From the NCBI GenBank assembly GCA_029972135.1, contig CP124755.1, forward strand, positions 2,046,001 to 2,110,000: a stretch of DNA of 64,000 bases. Direction: 5' to 3'. The first letter of the stretch is position 1. The number at the start of each line of letters is the position of its first letter. The notes under the pieces are model-generated. The model was not told where the DNA came from, searched no databases, and worked only from the letters and a program-made list of their open reading frames with translations. Of the stretch, positions 51,853 through 61,400 are shown piece after piece. The position numbers and the translations under genes are program-made. The DNA comes from Candidatus Thiocaldithrix dubininis. Its GTDB lineage: Bacteria; Pseudomonadota; Gammaproteobacteria; Thiotrichales; Thiotrichaceae.

Positions 51853-53472
51853 GTGGATGTTGTAACCCAGAGCTTAATTATGTTGGTCATGGTTGTCATC
51901 AGTGGCTATCTTAGCCGCAGTTTGCCTTGGCCCATTCCCATTGCATTAATTCAAATTGGCTTAGGCGCATTGGTCGCTAGCTTCAGCCAAAATCGGCTGA
52001 GCTTAGAACCTGAGTTCTTTTTCCTATTGTTTATTCCGCCTTTATTATTTTTAGATGGGTGGTTAGTTTCCAAAACCGGGCTTAAAGAAAACAAATTTTA
52101 TATCTTTCAGCTCGCGCTGGGCTTGGTGATTTTTACCGTACTGGGCTTGGGTTATTTCATTCATTGGCTGATTCCCAGCATGCCTTTAGGGGTAGCATTT
52201 GCGCTAGCGGCTATTTTATCGCCTACTGACCCCGTTGCAGTATCGGGTATAGCGGCACGTATCCCGATTCCTAAACGTGCGTTGCATATTCTTGAAGGTG
52301 AATCCCTATTTAATGATGCTTCTGGTTTAGTGTGCTTTAAATTCGCGGTAGCCGCTGTCTTAACCGGCGTTTTTTCTTTCAGTAGTGCCTTATGGACATT
52401 GCTCTGGACGGCATTAGCGGGCATTAGTTTAGGAATTGCCACCACCATTAGCATTGAAAGCATCAAGGTTTGGTTAGGGCGCTATGTGGAAGAAGACGTA
52501 GGCACGCACATTTTAATCAGTTTACTGATTCCGTTTGCCGCCTATTTATTAGCTGAACATGTACACAGTTCTGGCATTTTAGCAGTCGTCGCAGCGGGCG
52601 TAACGATGAGCTATAGTGAAGCCAGCGGACGAGCGCAAGCTTTAACCCGTCTACAACGTCGCACGATTTGGGATATGCTTAAATTTGTCTTAAATGGTGT
52701 GCTTTTTGTTTTATTAGGTGAGCAATTTCCTGCCTTATTTGCCAGTGCTTCCGCCGCCACGCATGAGGCGGGGCATTCCCATATTATTTGGTTACTATTA
52801 GCGGTATTGCTTATTACCACAGCGCTAATCGCCTTACGGTTTATTTGGGGTTGGCTGGTTATTCGCTTAACTTGGCTTGTAGACCACACCCAACAAACGG
52901 CTCGCCAAATTAATTGGCGTATTTTATTAATGATGTCGGTGGCAGGCGTGCGCGGTGCAGTTACCTTAGCAGGTGTCCTAACCTTACCCCTATTTATGCC
53001 AGACGGTTCACCCTTTCCTACACGCGACTTAGCCATTTTTATAGCCGGTGGCGTCATTATTTTGTCGTTGATTATCGCAAGTGTCAGTATTCCGTGGCTG
53101 TTGCGTAGCCCTAGTATTGATATAGAACCACACACTTTACCTGATGAAATTTTAATAGCTAATCAAGCTAGCCAAGAAGCTGCTTTAGCGAAATTGGCGC
53201 TGTTAAATGAGCAATATCGAGACAATCCCTTGTATCAACAGGCATTAAGTGCCGTACTACAGGATTACCAGCAAACACATAGTTTGCAGCCCTTAAGCGT
53301 ACAAGAAAAACGGCAGTTGGAAAAAGTGCATAAACTGAGCAAACAAATTAAACGTCAAGTGTTGGACGCACAACGCAGTGCGATTTTCAAATTAGTTCGT
53401 GAGCACCAAATTAGCGACGATTGTATGCGGCATTTGATTCAACACTTAGACTTATTAGAAATACAACTTTGA
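51853..53472 (+). CDS. CPA1-family Na+/H+ antiporter (NhaP-like)
   Basis: 539 residues from a GTG start (51853) with AGGATGTAAGG before it. About 12 helices, then a cytoplasmic helical tail (residues 420-539). Key CPA1 motifs: LAAILSPTDPVAVSGI near 115 and EGESLFNDASGLVCFK near 148 with the ion-binding Asp; MSVAGVRGAVTLAGVLTLPL near 360. Exchanges Na+ or K+ for protons in pH and salt balance. The sulfurtransferase gene starts 14 bp after its stop. Confidence 0.93.
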   Translation: MDVVTQSLIMLVMVVISGYLSRSLPWPIPIALIQIGLGALVASFSQNRLSLEPEFFFLLFIPPLLFLDGWLVSKTGLKENKFYIFQLALGLVIFTVLGLGYFIHWLIPSMPLGVAFALAAILSPTDPVAVSGIAARIPIPKRALHILEGESLFNDASGLVCFKFAVAAVLTGVFSFSSALWTLLWTALAGISLGIATTISIESIKVWLGRYVEEDVGTHILISLLIPFAAYLLAEHVHSSGILAVVAAGVTMSYSEASGRAQALTRLQRRTIWDMLKFVLNGVLFVLLGEQFPALFASASAATHEAGHSHIIWLLLAVLLITTALIALRFIWGWLVIRLTWLVDHTQQTARQINWRILLMMSVAGVRGAVTLAGVLTLPLFMPDGSPFPTRDLAIFIAGGVIILSLIIASVSIPWLLRSPSIDIEPHTLPDEILIANQASQEAALAKLALLNEQYRDNPLYQQALSAVLQDYQQTHSLQPLSVQEKRQLEKVHKLSKQIKRQVLDAQRSAIFKLVREHQISDDCMRHLIQHLDLLEIQL

Positions 53473-53486
53473 TAGGGCAAACCACA

Positions 53487-54323
53487 ATGTATACGACACT
53501 AATTTCCGCACCCACTTTACAGGTTAATATATACAACCCAGACTGGCTAATTTGCGATTGCCGCTTTAATTTGGCGGATACGAATTATGGACGACAAGCA
53601 TATCAAATGGGGCATATTCCTAATGCGCATTATCTGCATTTGGATGAGGATTTATCCTCAGCTATTACCCCACAAACCGGACGGCATCCCTTACCTAGTC
53701 CAGCACAATTAAGTGCTAAATTGCAGGCAATCGGCTTAAATCCCAATACGCAAGTGGTGGTTTATGATGATAACAATGGCAGTATGGCGGCGCGTTTATG
53801 GTGGTTGTTACGTTGGTTGGGGCATGATGCGGTGGCAGTATTAGACGGGGGGTTAGCCGCATGGCAAACAGCCGGTTATGCGCTTAGTACGCAAGTACCA
53901 ACTGTTACTCAACAAGGGCAGTTTCAAGCAAGGCTTAAGCCTGAGTGCGTAGTAAAGGTTGAGGAACTGACTAAGCCTAACACTTGGCAATTAGTGGATG
54001 CACGGGCGGCAGAACGGTTTCGAGGTGAAATTGAACCGATTGACCCTATTGCAGGGCATATTCCGGGCGCATGGAATCGCCCACTGACTGAAAATCTTGA
54101 TGGCAATCAATTTAAAAGTGCTGAGCAATTAAAAGCCGAATGGCAAGCCTTATTAGGCAATATGTCCGTCGCTAACATCGTGCACATGTGTGGTTCAGGT
54201 GTGACAGCGTGCCACAACTTATTAGCAATGGAAGTAGCGGGTTTAACAGGTACAAAGTTATATGCAGGGTCATGGAGTGAATGGATTCGTGACTCTAGCC
54301 GCCCCATTGCCACCGGCGGCTAG
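53487..54323 (+). CDS. Sulfurtransferase with two rhodanese domains
   Basis: 278 residues from the ATG at 53487. N-terminal inactive rhodanese domain (CDCRFNLADTNYGRQAYQMGHIPNAHYLHLDEDLS) and C-terminal active domain with the loop HMCGSGVTACHN; CGSGVT is closest to 3-mercaptopyruvate sulfurtransferases (SseA), but thiosulfate use cannot be excluded. No signal peptide, so cytoplasmic. Lies directly behind the antiporter gene. Confidence 0.92.
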   Translation: MYTTLISAPTLQVNIYNPDWLICDCRFNLADTNYGRQAYQMGHIPNAHYLHLDEDLSSAITPQTGRHPLPSPAQLSAKLQAIGLNPNTQVVVYDDNNGSMAARLWWLLRWLGHDAVAVLDGGLAAWQTAGYALSTQVPTVTQQGQFQARLKPECVVKVEELTKPNTWQLVDARAAERFRGEIEPIDPIAGHIPGAWNRPLTENLDGNQFKSAEQLKAEWQALLGNMSVANIVHMCGSGVTACHNLLAMEVAGLTGTKLYAGSWSEWIRDSSRPIATGG

Positions 54324-54335
54324 ACATTTCTAGGC

Positions 54336-54959
54336 TTAGCGGTATTCTAACATCGCTTCAATGGGTTGGCGTAAATGCGCGGGTTGTTCGCCTGCGCGAT
54401 AGCCAAACGCGACAACCACCGCAACTTCATATTGAGTGGTATCAATATTCAATAACGACTCTACATCAAGTTTAACAAAGCCTTCCATTGGGCAAGAATC
54501 AATGCCTAAACTCGCCGCGCCCGTCATCATATTGGCTAACGCGATATAGCATTGCTTAGCGCTCCATGCATACAGGCTCATGTAGGGTTCGACTTCCGTT
54601 GCCTGATGAATACCATAACGCGTCAGATACGCTTCATATTGATCATCTGGCAAATTACGACGCTTAAAAATAGCTTTTACATAATCTGAACCCGCTTTTA
54701 CCGCAGCAGTTTTTGCCAAAATTACCACGACATGACTACTATCCGTCACTTGGGCTTGATTCCAACAGCAGGCTTTCAATTGCTCGCGCAATGCTGGCGT
54801 TTGCACCACCACAAAGCGCCAAGGTTCCATCCCAAATGAAGACGGCGATAAACGCGCAAATTCTAAGATCTGGTTAAATTGCTCATCTGGAATTTGGCGT
54901 GTAGCATCAAATTTTTTACAAGCATGGCGGAAATCCATCGCTTGAGCAAAGCTAGACAT
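54336..54959 (-). CDS. NAD(P)H-dependent FMN nitroreductase (NfsB-like)
   Basis: 207 residues. Nitroreductase fold with FMN-binding sequences RHACKKFD near residue 11, LARLSPSSFGMEPWRFVVV near 32, and GIDSCPMEGF near 150. Reduces nitro compounds or quinones; natural substrate unknown. Convergent with the sulfurtransferase (12 bp) and divergent from cysZ (83 bp). Confidence 0.93.
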   Translation of the reverse strand: MSSFAQAMDFRHACKKFDATRQIPDEQFNQILEFARLSPSSFGMEPWRFVVVQTPALREQLKACCWNQAQVTDSSHVVVILAKTAAVKAGSDYVKAIFKRRNLPDDQYEAYLTRYGIHQATEVEPYMSLYAWSAKQCYIALANMMTGAASLGIDSCPMEGFVKLDVESLLNIDTTQYEVAVVVAFGYRAGEQPAHLRQPIEAMLEYR

Positions 54960-55042
54960 AGAAACAGCTCCTTAGGGGCACTATTATTTTTTAAGTGTTG
55001 CAATATAGCACTCTCTCAGAATACGAACACAGGAAACCCACT

Positions 55043-55774
55043 ATGATCACGGGATTGTTTAAAGGCTTTAGTTACGTCGGGCAAGGCTTCTCACTCATTA
55101 CCCAACCGGGAATTCGTAGCTTTGTCGCAATTCCTCTGCTAATTAATTCGCTTTTATTTGGCGCAGGTACTTGGTTATTGGTTAAACAATTGAACGACTG
55201 GACACTGTACTTATTACCCGACTGGCTAGAATGGCTAGAATGGTTCTTAATGCCCGTTTTTATTATTTTAATCATTTTCGTGGTATTTTATACCTTCACC
55301 TTAATTGCCAACCTCATCAGCGCACCGTTTAACTCAATTTTGGCCGAACGCATTGAAGCCCGTTTAAACGGCTTACCCATTCCAGAATTTGCTGGTTACG
55401 GCAGTATTCCTGCCTTAATCACGCGCACCTTTAAAAGCGAATTAAGCAAGCTCTGGTACTTAGCTACATGGGGTATTGTCCTAATCATACTCACCCTGAT
55501 TCCAGTCGTTAACTTAATTGCTCCCATTGCGTGGACACTCTTCGGCGCGTGGATGTTAGCTATTGAATACGCCGATTACCCAATGGGCAATCACAACTTA
55601 TTCTTCAAAGAACAAAAAGCCGCCTTACAAAAAAACTTACCGGAGGCAATGGGTTTCGGGTGGATACTATCGTTAATGACCAGCATTCCGGTGTTAAACT
55701 TTTTGGCTATGCCCGTGGGTGTAGCGGGTGCAACCGCACTGTGGGTAGATAAATTATCGAAACCCAGCAATTAA
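55043..55774 (+). CDS. cysZ: Sulfate transporter CysZ
   Basis: 243 residues from the ATG at 55043, 8 bp after AGGA; the open frame begins earlier without a conserved sequence. Membrane protein of the CysZ/EI24 family: GLFKGFSYVGQGFSLITQPGIRSFVAIPLLINSLLF at the N-terminus, NLISAPFNSILAERIEARL near 100, and AWMLAIEYADYPMGNHNLFFK near 180. Carries sulfate into the cell for cysteine synthesis, fitting cysE nearby. Confidence 0.94.
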   Translation: MITGLFKGFSYVGQGFSLITQPGIRSFVAIPLLINSLLFGAGTWLLVKQLNDWTLYLLPDWLEWLEWFLMPVFIILIIFVVFYTFTLIANLISAPFNSILAERIEARLNGLPIPEFAGYGSIPALITRTFKSELSKLWYLATWGIVLIILTLIPVVNLIAPIAWTLFGAWMLAIEYADYPMGNHNLFFKEQKAALQKNLPEAMGFGWILSLMTSIPVLNFLAMPVGVAGATALWVDKLSKPSN

Positions 55775-55859
55775 ATATTTAAACAGATGAAGAGAGGTTG
55801 AATACTTTTCTTCATTATCTGTCTGGAGAGAGGCTGTTAGTTTAAATACAGTTAATCAC

Positions 55860-56471
55860 ATGAAAATACTAAGAAAACTAGCGTTAATTATCGTATTATT
55901 CCTTAGTTTATCGGCGTTTAGCGTTACCAGCCTGAATGATCCCCTCTCGCAACAATTGCGCACTTGGACAGAACATAACCTGAATCAAGCTATTGAAAAT
56001 CTGACAGTAAAAGCGGAACACCAGCAACTTAACTGGCTGGATAAAACCGTCTTACATAGCGCATTATGGTTGGGTTGTGGCATTGCTTACTGGCAATACC
56101 CCGAAGCCAGCAAAATCCTTTGGCATTATGTGTATGGTCAGGGTGAAGCGTTGACCTTAGAGGCCGAATACTTCCAACAAAGCGACTATTTAAAGCAACA
56201 GATTCAACAATTGGGACAAGGCAAACACGGCCCACTGACCTTAAAACAAGCACAAGATTGGCGACTATCCTTAGCGTTAAACCCGTATTATTTAGATATT
56301 ACAGCCAATGATGTGAGAATTTATCACCCGCATATTGCTTTTGCCCTGCTCAATTCCACCCGTACTTATACGATTTTACCGCTAGGTTATTTACACCTAC
56401 GTTTATACGATAATTTAATTCAAGCGTTTAACCCCAAGCCTTTTGCTGTGTCGGCGAGTTGGAAGCGATAA
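55860..56471 (+). CDS. Hypothetical exported or membrane-anchored protein
   Basis: 203 residues. N-terminal hydrophobic segment (residues 5-22) is a signal peptide or anchor. The rest is polar with aromatic-rich stretches (LHSALWLGCGIAYWQYPEASKILWHYVYGQG); no recognised family. Normal codon use. A weak hairpin lies between it and cysZ (55783-55822). Confidence 0.65.
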   Translation: MKILRKLALIIVLFLSLSAFSVTSLNDPLSQQLRTWTEHNLNQAIENLTVKAEHQQLNWLDKTVLHSALWLGCGIAYWQYPEASKILWHYVYGQGEALTLEAEYFQQSDYLKQQIQQLGQGKHGPLTLKQAQDWRLSLALNPYYLDITANDVRIYHPHIAFALLNSTRTYTILPLGYLHLRLYDNLIQAFNPKPFAVSASWKR

Positions 56472-56521
56472 GCTATCGCGTCATCTGCCGATTATTAACA
56501 TGAAGTCATAGAATTCCAGCC

Positions 56522-56803
56522 ATGAATATTAAAGCTTTCATTACCCTAATCCTCTCTTGTTTGCTGTTGTTAGGGAGTTCTGCTTTCGCTAAAGATGACG
56601 CACCTCACTCCAGCCGCACTGAATCTTCTTTCCGCAGCTCCGGTCAATACCGCATCAACGGCGATGGCACGGTAACAGATACCAAAAACGGACTGATGTG
56701 GAAACGCTGTTCCGAGGGGCAACAGCGGTGACAGTTGCAGCGGCGAAGCGACGAAGTACAAATGGGAAGATGTAACGGACAGTGATTTTGCTTCTTATCT
56801 TTA
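56522..56803 (+). pseudogene. DUF1566 (Lcl) domain gene, frameshifted and truncated
   Basis: A signal peptide (ending SAFA) is followed by GQYRINGDGTVTDTKNGLMWKRCSEGQQ, the classic start of a DUF1566 domain. The frame then hits TGA at 56729. In the +1 frame the homology continues as GDSCSGEATKYKWEDVTDSDFASYLYY up to about 56803, where the opposed PIN toxin gene ends. A 5-bp deletion (restoring a WSG between QQ and DSC) would explain the shift. The rest of the domain is missing, so the gene was probably cut when the toxin-antitoxin module arrived. Confidence 0.82.
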
Positions 56804-57220
56804 TTACTTCGGTACAATCACTCGTGGCACTAAGCCTAAGCGTACCGCCCGGCGCGAAAATCTGCGGTCATCAAATGTTGCCATCGTATCGCACGCTTGA
56901 TAGCTGGCGTGATGCAGTGAATCGGCAAAATCCAGCCCTTGTTCAAAGCTAGCAAGGGCTTGTTCTACCGCTGTTCTATCTTCAATTGTAATATGGGCAA
57001 AGGTCAATAAATGTGCAAAAACAGGAGCGATTTCCGCAGGTGTAAAACCGTAGTAGCCCCGCATTACCCATTCCAATTCCAGTATAACCGTTTTGCTGAC
57101 CATCAAGGCTTTACCGGATTCTATCAGCCGTTTGGCAACCGCCCGTTGCTTAACGGCTTCAGCATCGGTTTCGTCATCAATGAAATAGCGAGCGAGAATA
57201 TTGGTGTCTAACCCGATCAT
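56804..57220 (-). CDS. PIN-domain toxin, VapC-type
   Basis: 138 residues. PIN ribonuclease residues are visible: Asp5 in IGLDTNILARYF, Glu48 in VILELEWV, Asp97/Asp100 in LDFADSLHHA, and ATFDDRRF near 117. Start ATG overlaps the antitoxin stop by 4 bp (ATGA). Probably cleaves tRNA or rRNA when released. Its 3' end abuts the broken DUF1566 gene. Confidence 0.93.
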   Translation of the reverse strand: MIGLDTNILARYFIDDETDAEAVKQRAVAKRLIESGKALMVSKTVILELEWVMRGYYGFTPAEIAPVFAHLLTFAHITIEDRTAVEQALASFEQGLDFADSLHHASYQACDTMATFDDRRFSRRAVRLGLVPRVIVPK

Positions 57221-57453
57221 GGTTTCAGCAAGCTGGCAGGGTCAAAATCAACGGGTACAGATTTGCGTTTACTTTTTAACATACCAAAACCACTGGTTGG
57301 CACAGTCGGTGGATTGCTTTTGACCCGTACTTCCAAATGATCACCCACCCATTGGAACATAACTTTGCTACCTGCCCGAATCCCAAGCTGTTGACGCAGT
57401 TTCAAGGGAATGGTGACTTGCCCTTTACTGGTGACGGAGGTAACTGCTTCCAT
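57217..57453 (-). CDS. AbrB/MazE-type antitoxin (VapB)
   Basis: 78 residues from the ATG at 57453; a TTG five codons upstream is less likely. Swapped-hairpin DNA-binding domain TSVTSKGQVTIPLKLRQQLGIRAGSKVMFQ, then a flexible tail that would cover the PIN toxin. Likely autorepresses its own promoter (57454-57558). Confidence 0.92.
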   Translation of the reverse strand: MEAVTSVTSKGQVTIPLKLRQQLGIRAGSKVMFQWVGDHLEVRVKSNPPTVPTSGFGMLKSKRKSVPVDFDPASLLKP

Positions 57454-57558
57454 AAAATACTCGTACAAAAGTAATACCCAGTAAGAATAACAGGCGAGGC
57501 GAGTTGCTTCAATAGAAGTCTAAACTTGCTCCAATCCGCCGTGTTTGAGGGTGGGAAG

Positions 57559-57658
57559 AGCAATCTCCCCCATCAACTTCACCACCCCTCTTTCACGTTC
57601 TTATAACGTGGACAATTCGATTTCAAAGCTGCCCATCCAGCTTAAACACCCACGGGCG
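57559..57658 (-). pseudogene. Decayed duplicate of the 3' end of mfd
   Basis: 100 bp clearly homologous to the end of mfd at 58447-58557. The first 29 bases (58447 on) are identical; the rest has scattered changes and an 11-bp deletion that breaks the frame. It is in the same orientation as mfd and ends 10 bp before the Phd/PIN module, so the module is flanked by two direct copies of the mfd end. Confidence 0.88.
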
Positions 57659-57668
57659 CATCTAGTAA

Positions 57669-58112
57669 TCAGGTTGTTGGCAAAATTGTCATTCCCAATA
57701 ATTTGGCAGATTCATTCAAATGCTTGTCAAAACAGGCAAACACCAAGGGTTGCGGCATGATTTGCAGGCTAATCGCCTCCGCCGCCGCGAGATGAATACT
57801 GTCGTAACCGCGTAAGCCAAACTGATCCGCCAAATTGCCCGCCCGTTTAATCAGCATTTCAGTGGGTAAAATGACATTAAGTGTCTCCCAATCTTGTTCA
57901 ATCACGGGCAATAAAACGGCCTTTTGTTCAGCCGTTAAGCGATTCATACGTTGGGCTTTTGCCAAGGCGGCGCGTAATTCGGCGTAGGCAATCAGGTGGG
58001 TGCAAGTCTGTTCCGCTTGCTCAACCGCTGCATGCACGGCTTCTGAACCGTCTTCTTCCACATACAATTTCAGCCACGCGGACGTATCAAGATAGAGTAG
58101 AGCAATACTCAT
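57669..58112 (-). CDS. PIN-domain toxin of a Phd/PIN module
   Basis: 147 residues. PIN acidic residues: Asp9 in LLYLDTSAWLKLYV, Glu in AYAELRAALAKA near 45, Asp in LRGYDSIHLAAAEA near 103, and CFDKHLNESAKLLGM near the end. Different subfamily from the first PIN toxin in this window. ATG overlaps the antitoxin stop by 4 bp. Confidence 0.93.
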   Translation of the reverse strand: MSIALLYLDTSAWLKLYVEEDGSEAVHAAVEQAEQTCTHLIAYAELRAALAKAQRMNRLTAEQKAVLLPVIEQDWETLNVILPTEMLIKRAGNLADQFGLRGYDSIHLAAAEAISLQIMPQPLVFACFDKHLNESAKLLGMTILPTT

Positions 58113-58387
58113 GCACGGTCTTCCAGCAGTAAATCACTTAACAAAGCCCCTTCAGTTAAGCGGATACGTTGCGCAGCAGGCAATCCCAGTTTTTTGCCAG
58201 CTTGCCCACGTCGCACCCACGCTAATTTATCCAGTGGTTGCATACTGCGAAGTTGCAAATTAGGCGCAAGCCTGACCAACCGCGCTATCGGATTACCGTG
58301 GGTGGTCACAATGATTTCTTCGCCTGCTTGGGCATATTTTAAATATTCTGAAAAACGATTTTTTAACTCACGTACTGCAACATACAT
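58109..58387 (-). CDS. Phd/YefM-family antitoxin
   Basis: 92 residues. Phd fold at the N-terminus: VAVRELKNRFSEYLKYAQAGEEIIVTTHGNPIARLV; disordered toxin-binding tail after residue 50. Pairs with the overlapping PIN toxin. Its start is 53 bp from the mfd stop. Confidence 0.93.
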   Translation of the reverse strand: MYVAVRELKNRFSEYLKYAQAGEEIIVTTHGNPIARLVRLAPNLQLRSMQPLDKLAWVRRGQAGKKLGLPAAQRIRLTEGALLSDLLLEDRA

Positions 58388-58440
58388 AATAAAGTCTCAT
58401 TGGTGACCACAATAGTACTAGTATAGCCACATTACCCCCT

Positions 58441-61400
58441 TTAAACAGCAATCTCCCCCATCAACTTCACCACCCATTCTTCACGTTCTTCTAGCGTGGC
58501 TAATTCGATTTCAAAGCGTAGTTTGTCTTGCCCATCCAATTTAAATACCCACGGGCGTTTTTGAATAAGTTGAATCACTTTCATTGGGTCGATATTCGGT
58601 TTTTGCTCGAATACCATACGCCCGCCTTTTGCATTCATATCCAATTTACGCACGCCTAAGCTTTGCGCAATTAATTTGACACGCGTCACGCTGAATAAGT
58701 TTTTAGTGGGTTCAGGTAATAAGCCGAAGCGGTCGATCATTTCAACGCGCAATTCGTCTAAGGCTTGTTGCGTAGGAGCACTGGCAATGCGTTTGTAGAG
58801 AATTAAGCGGCTGTGAACATCGGGTAAGTAATCGTCGGGAATTAAGGCGGGTGCGCCGAGTTCTACCGTGGTGCGGCTTTGGGTGCGTGGGTCTAAATCC
58901 GGTACTTTGCCCGCTTTAAGGGCTTTTACCGCGCGGTCTAATAAGTCATTATATAAATTAAAGCCGATCTCTTGAATTTGGCCGCTCTGCCCTTCACCCA
59001 GTAATTCGCCCGCGCCACGAATTTCTAAATCGTGGGTAGCTAAGGTAAAGCCTACGCCTAAATCTTCCAAGGATTCAATCGCTTCTAGGCGTTTGACTGC
59101 ATCCGGCGTTAAGGCGGATTTGGGAGGGGCAATTAAATAAGCATAAGCGCGATGGTGCGAACGCCCTACCCGTCCGCGTAATTGGTGGAGTTGTGCTAAA
59201 CCCAGTTTGTCGGCGCGATTAATAATAATGGTATTGGCGGTCGGTACGTCGATACCGCTCTCAATAATGGTGGTGGCGACTAACACTTGGAAACGCTGGT
59301 GATAAAAGTCGCTCATAATGCTTTCGAGTTCGCGTTCACGCATTTGCCCGTGTGCAAAGCGAATGCCGACATTTGGCAACATGGCTTCCAGTTCTTCGGT
59401 AATAGTGCCAATGGTTTTAACTTCATTATGCAGCACGTACACTTGTCCCCCGCGTGACAATTCCCGCGCACAAGCTTCTTGAATGGTGGTTTTATTCCAT
59501 TCGGTGACAAAGGTTTTAATCGCGTGGCGTTGCGTCGGTGGGGTGGCAATAATCGACAAATCGCGCAAGCCCGATAGTGACATATTCAAGGTACGTGGAA
59601 TCGGCGTGGCGGTCATGGTCAGCATATCAACATTGGCGCGCAGCTTTTTCATTTGCTCTTTATCACGCACCCCAAAGCGGTGTTCCTCGTCAATAATCAC
59701 CAGCCCTAGATTTTTAAACAGTACATCGTCTTGCAATAGCTTGTGCGTGCCAATCACAATATCAATGCTACCGGCGGCTAAGGCATCCAAGGTTTTATTG
59801 CTTTCTTTGCCGGTTTTGAAGCGCGACAACGATTCAATGCGAAACGGCCAGTCCGCGAAACGGTCGCGGAAGTTGTTTAAATGTTGCTGTACTAATAAGG
59901 TGGTAGGCGCAACCATCGCCACTTGTTTACCCGCATTGGCGGCGACAAAGGCCGCACGCATGGCGACCTCGGTTTTACCAAACCCCACGTCACCACAAAC
60001 CACCCGATCCATTGGCTGTTTAGAACGCATATCTTTTATGACATTTTCAATCGCTAAGGCTTGGTCGGGAGTTTCTTCAAACGGAAAAGCACCGGCAAAT
60101 AAGCGGTAGTCGCTTTCGTCAAAAGCAAAGCTTTGCCCTTGTTGCGCGGCACGGCGGGCATGAATATCCAGCAATTCCGCCGCCACATCACGGGCTTTTT
60201 CGGCGGCTTTAGAACGCGCTTTTTCCCATTGATCCGTACCCAGTTTATGCAAAGGCGCGTGGTCGGGATCAGCCCCGGTATAACGACTCACCAAATGCAG
60301 CGATGCCACTGGTACATAGAGCTTGTCTTTGTTGGCGTATTCAATCAGCAAATATTCGGCTGCCACACCGCCCGCAGTAACAGTTTGCAAACCCAAGTAA
60401 CGCCCTACACCGTGCTCTTCATGTACAACGGGCGCGCCTTCGCTTAAATCGGTAAGGTTACGAATAATCGCGTCGGCATCACGCGTCGCTTTTTTACGGC
60501 TACGGCGTTGTTGAATCTGCACACCGTGCAATAAGTTTTCAGGAATAACCGCAATTCGCGTTTCCGGCAGCCAAAAACCCTCGTCTAAGGGCGCAACCGT
60601 CACCGCAATATCAGCTTTACCGTGATAAAAGGCATACCAATTATCCACGGTTTGTACGCTGATTTGCTGTTCGCGCAATAGCGTAATTAACGCCTCGCGC
60701 CGCCCAGCGGATTCAGCGGTAAATAACACTCGCCCTTTTAACTCTTTCAGAAAGTTAATGAGTAAAAATAAGGGCTGCTCTTGGCGTTGATGAATCAGTA
60801 AGGAAGGTAACGCCGCAATCGGATAATTAACGCCTGCACTTTCAAATTTGAAGTGCTGTAATTCTACGCGTGGATAATCGCTTAAGTAACTTTGTAAACC
60901 GGCTGAGGTTAAAAACAACTTATCCGGCGCTAATAGCGGGCGTTCTATATCGTGGCGGCGCTGTTCATAACGATAATCCACATTTTGCCAGAAATTATTA
61001 ACCGCTGTTTCCACGCCTTCAGTTAGCATCAACAGCGTTTGTTTCGGCAGGTAATCAAATAAAGTGGCAGTATGTTCAAAAAATAACGGCAAGTAATATT
61101 CAATACCGGCGGGAGGTTTGCCTTGGCTGACGCCTTCATAAATGCGGCTGCGGCTTAAGTCACCGTCGATACGCGCTCGGTAATGTTGTCGAAATGTCCG
61201 AATACCAGCTTCATCTAAGGGAAATTCCCGCGCAGGTAATAATTCAATGCTATCCACCGTGTCGGCGGTACGCTGATTTTCCGGGTTAAAGGTACGAATC
61301 GTGTCGATTTCATCATCGAATAAATCAATACGGTAGGGCGTTTGACTGCCCATTGGAAATAAATCGACAATCGAGCCACGCGAGGCGTATTCGCCATGTT

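Noticed and set aside
52611-53135. 174-codon minus-strand frame opposite the antiporter gene
   Set aside because: Shadow of a real membrane-protein gene with clear motifs on the plus strand.
54295-54323. 9-bp perfect stem at the end of the sulfurtransferase gene
   Set aside because: No T tract on either strand and an 11-nt loop; it may act as a weak 3' structure but is not supported as a terminator.
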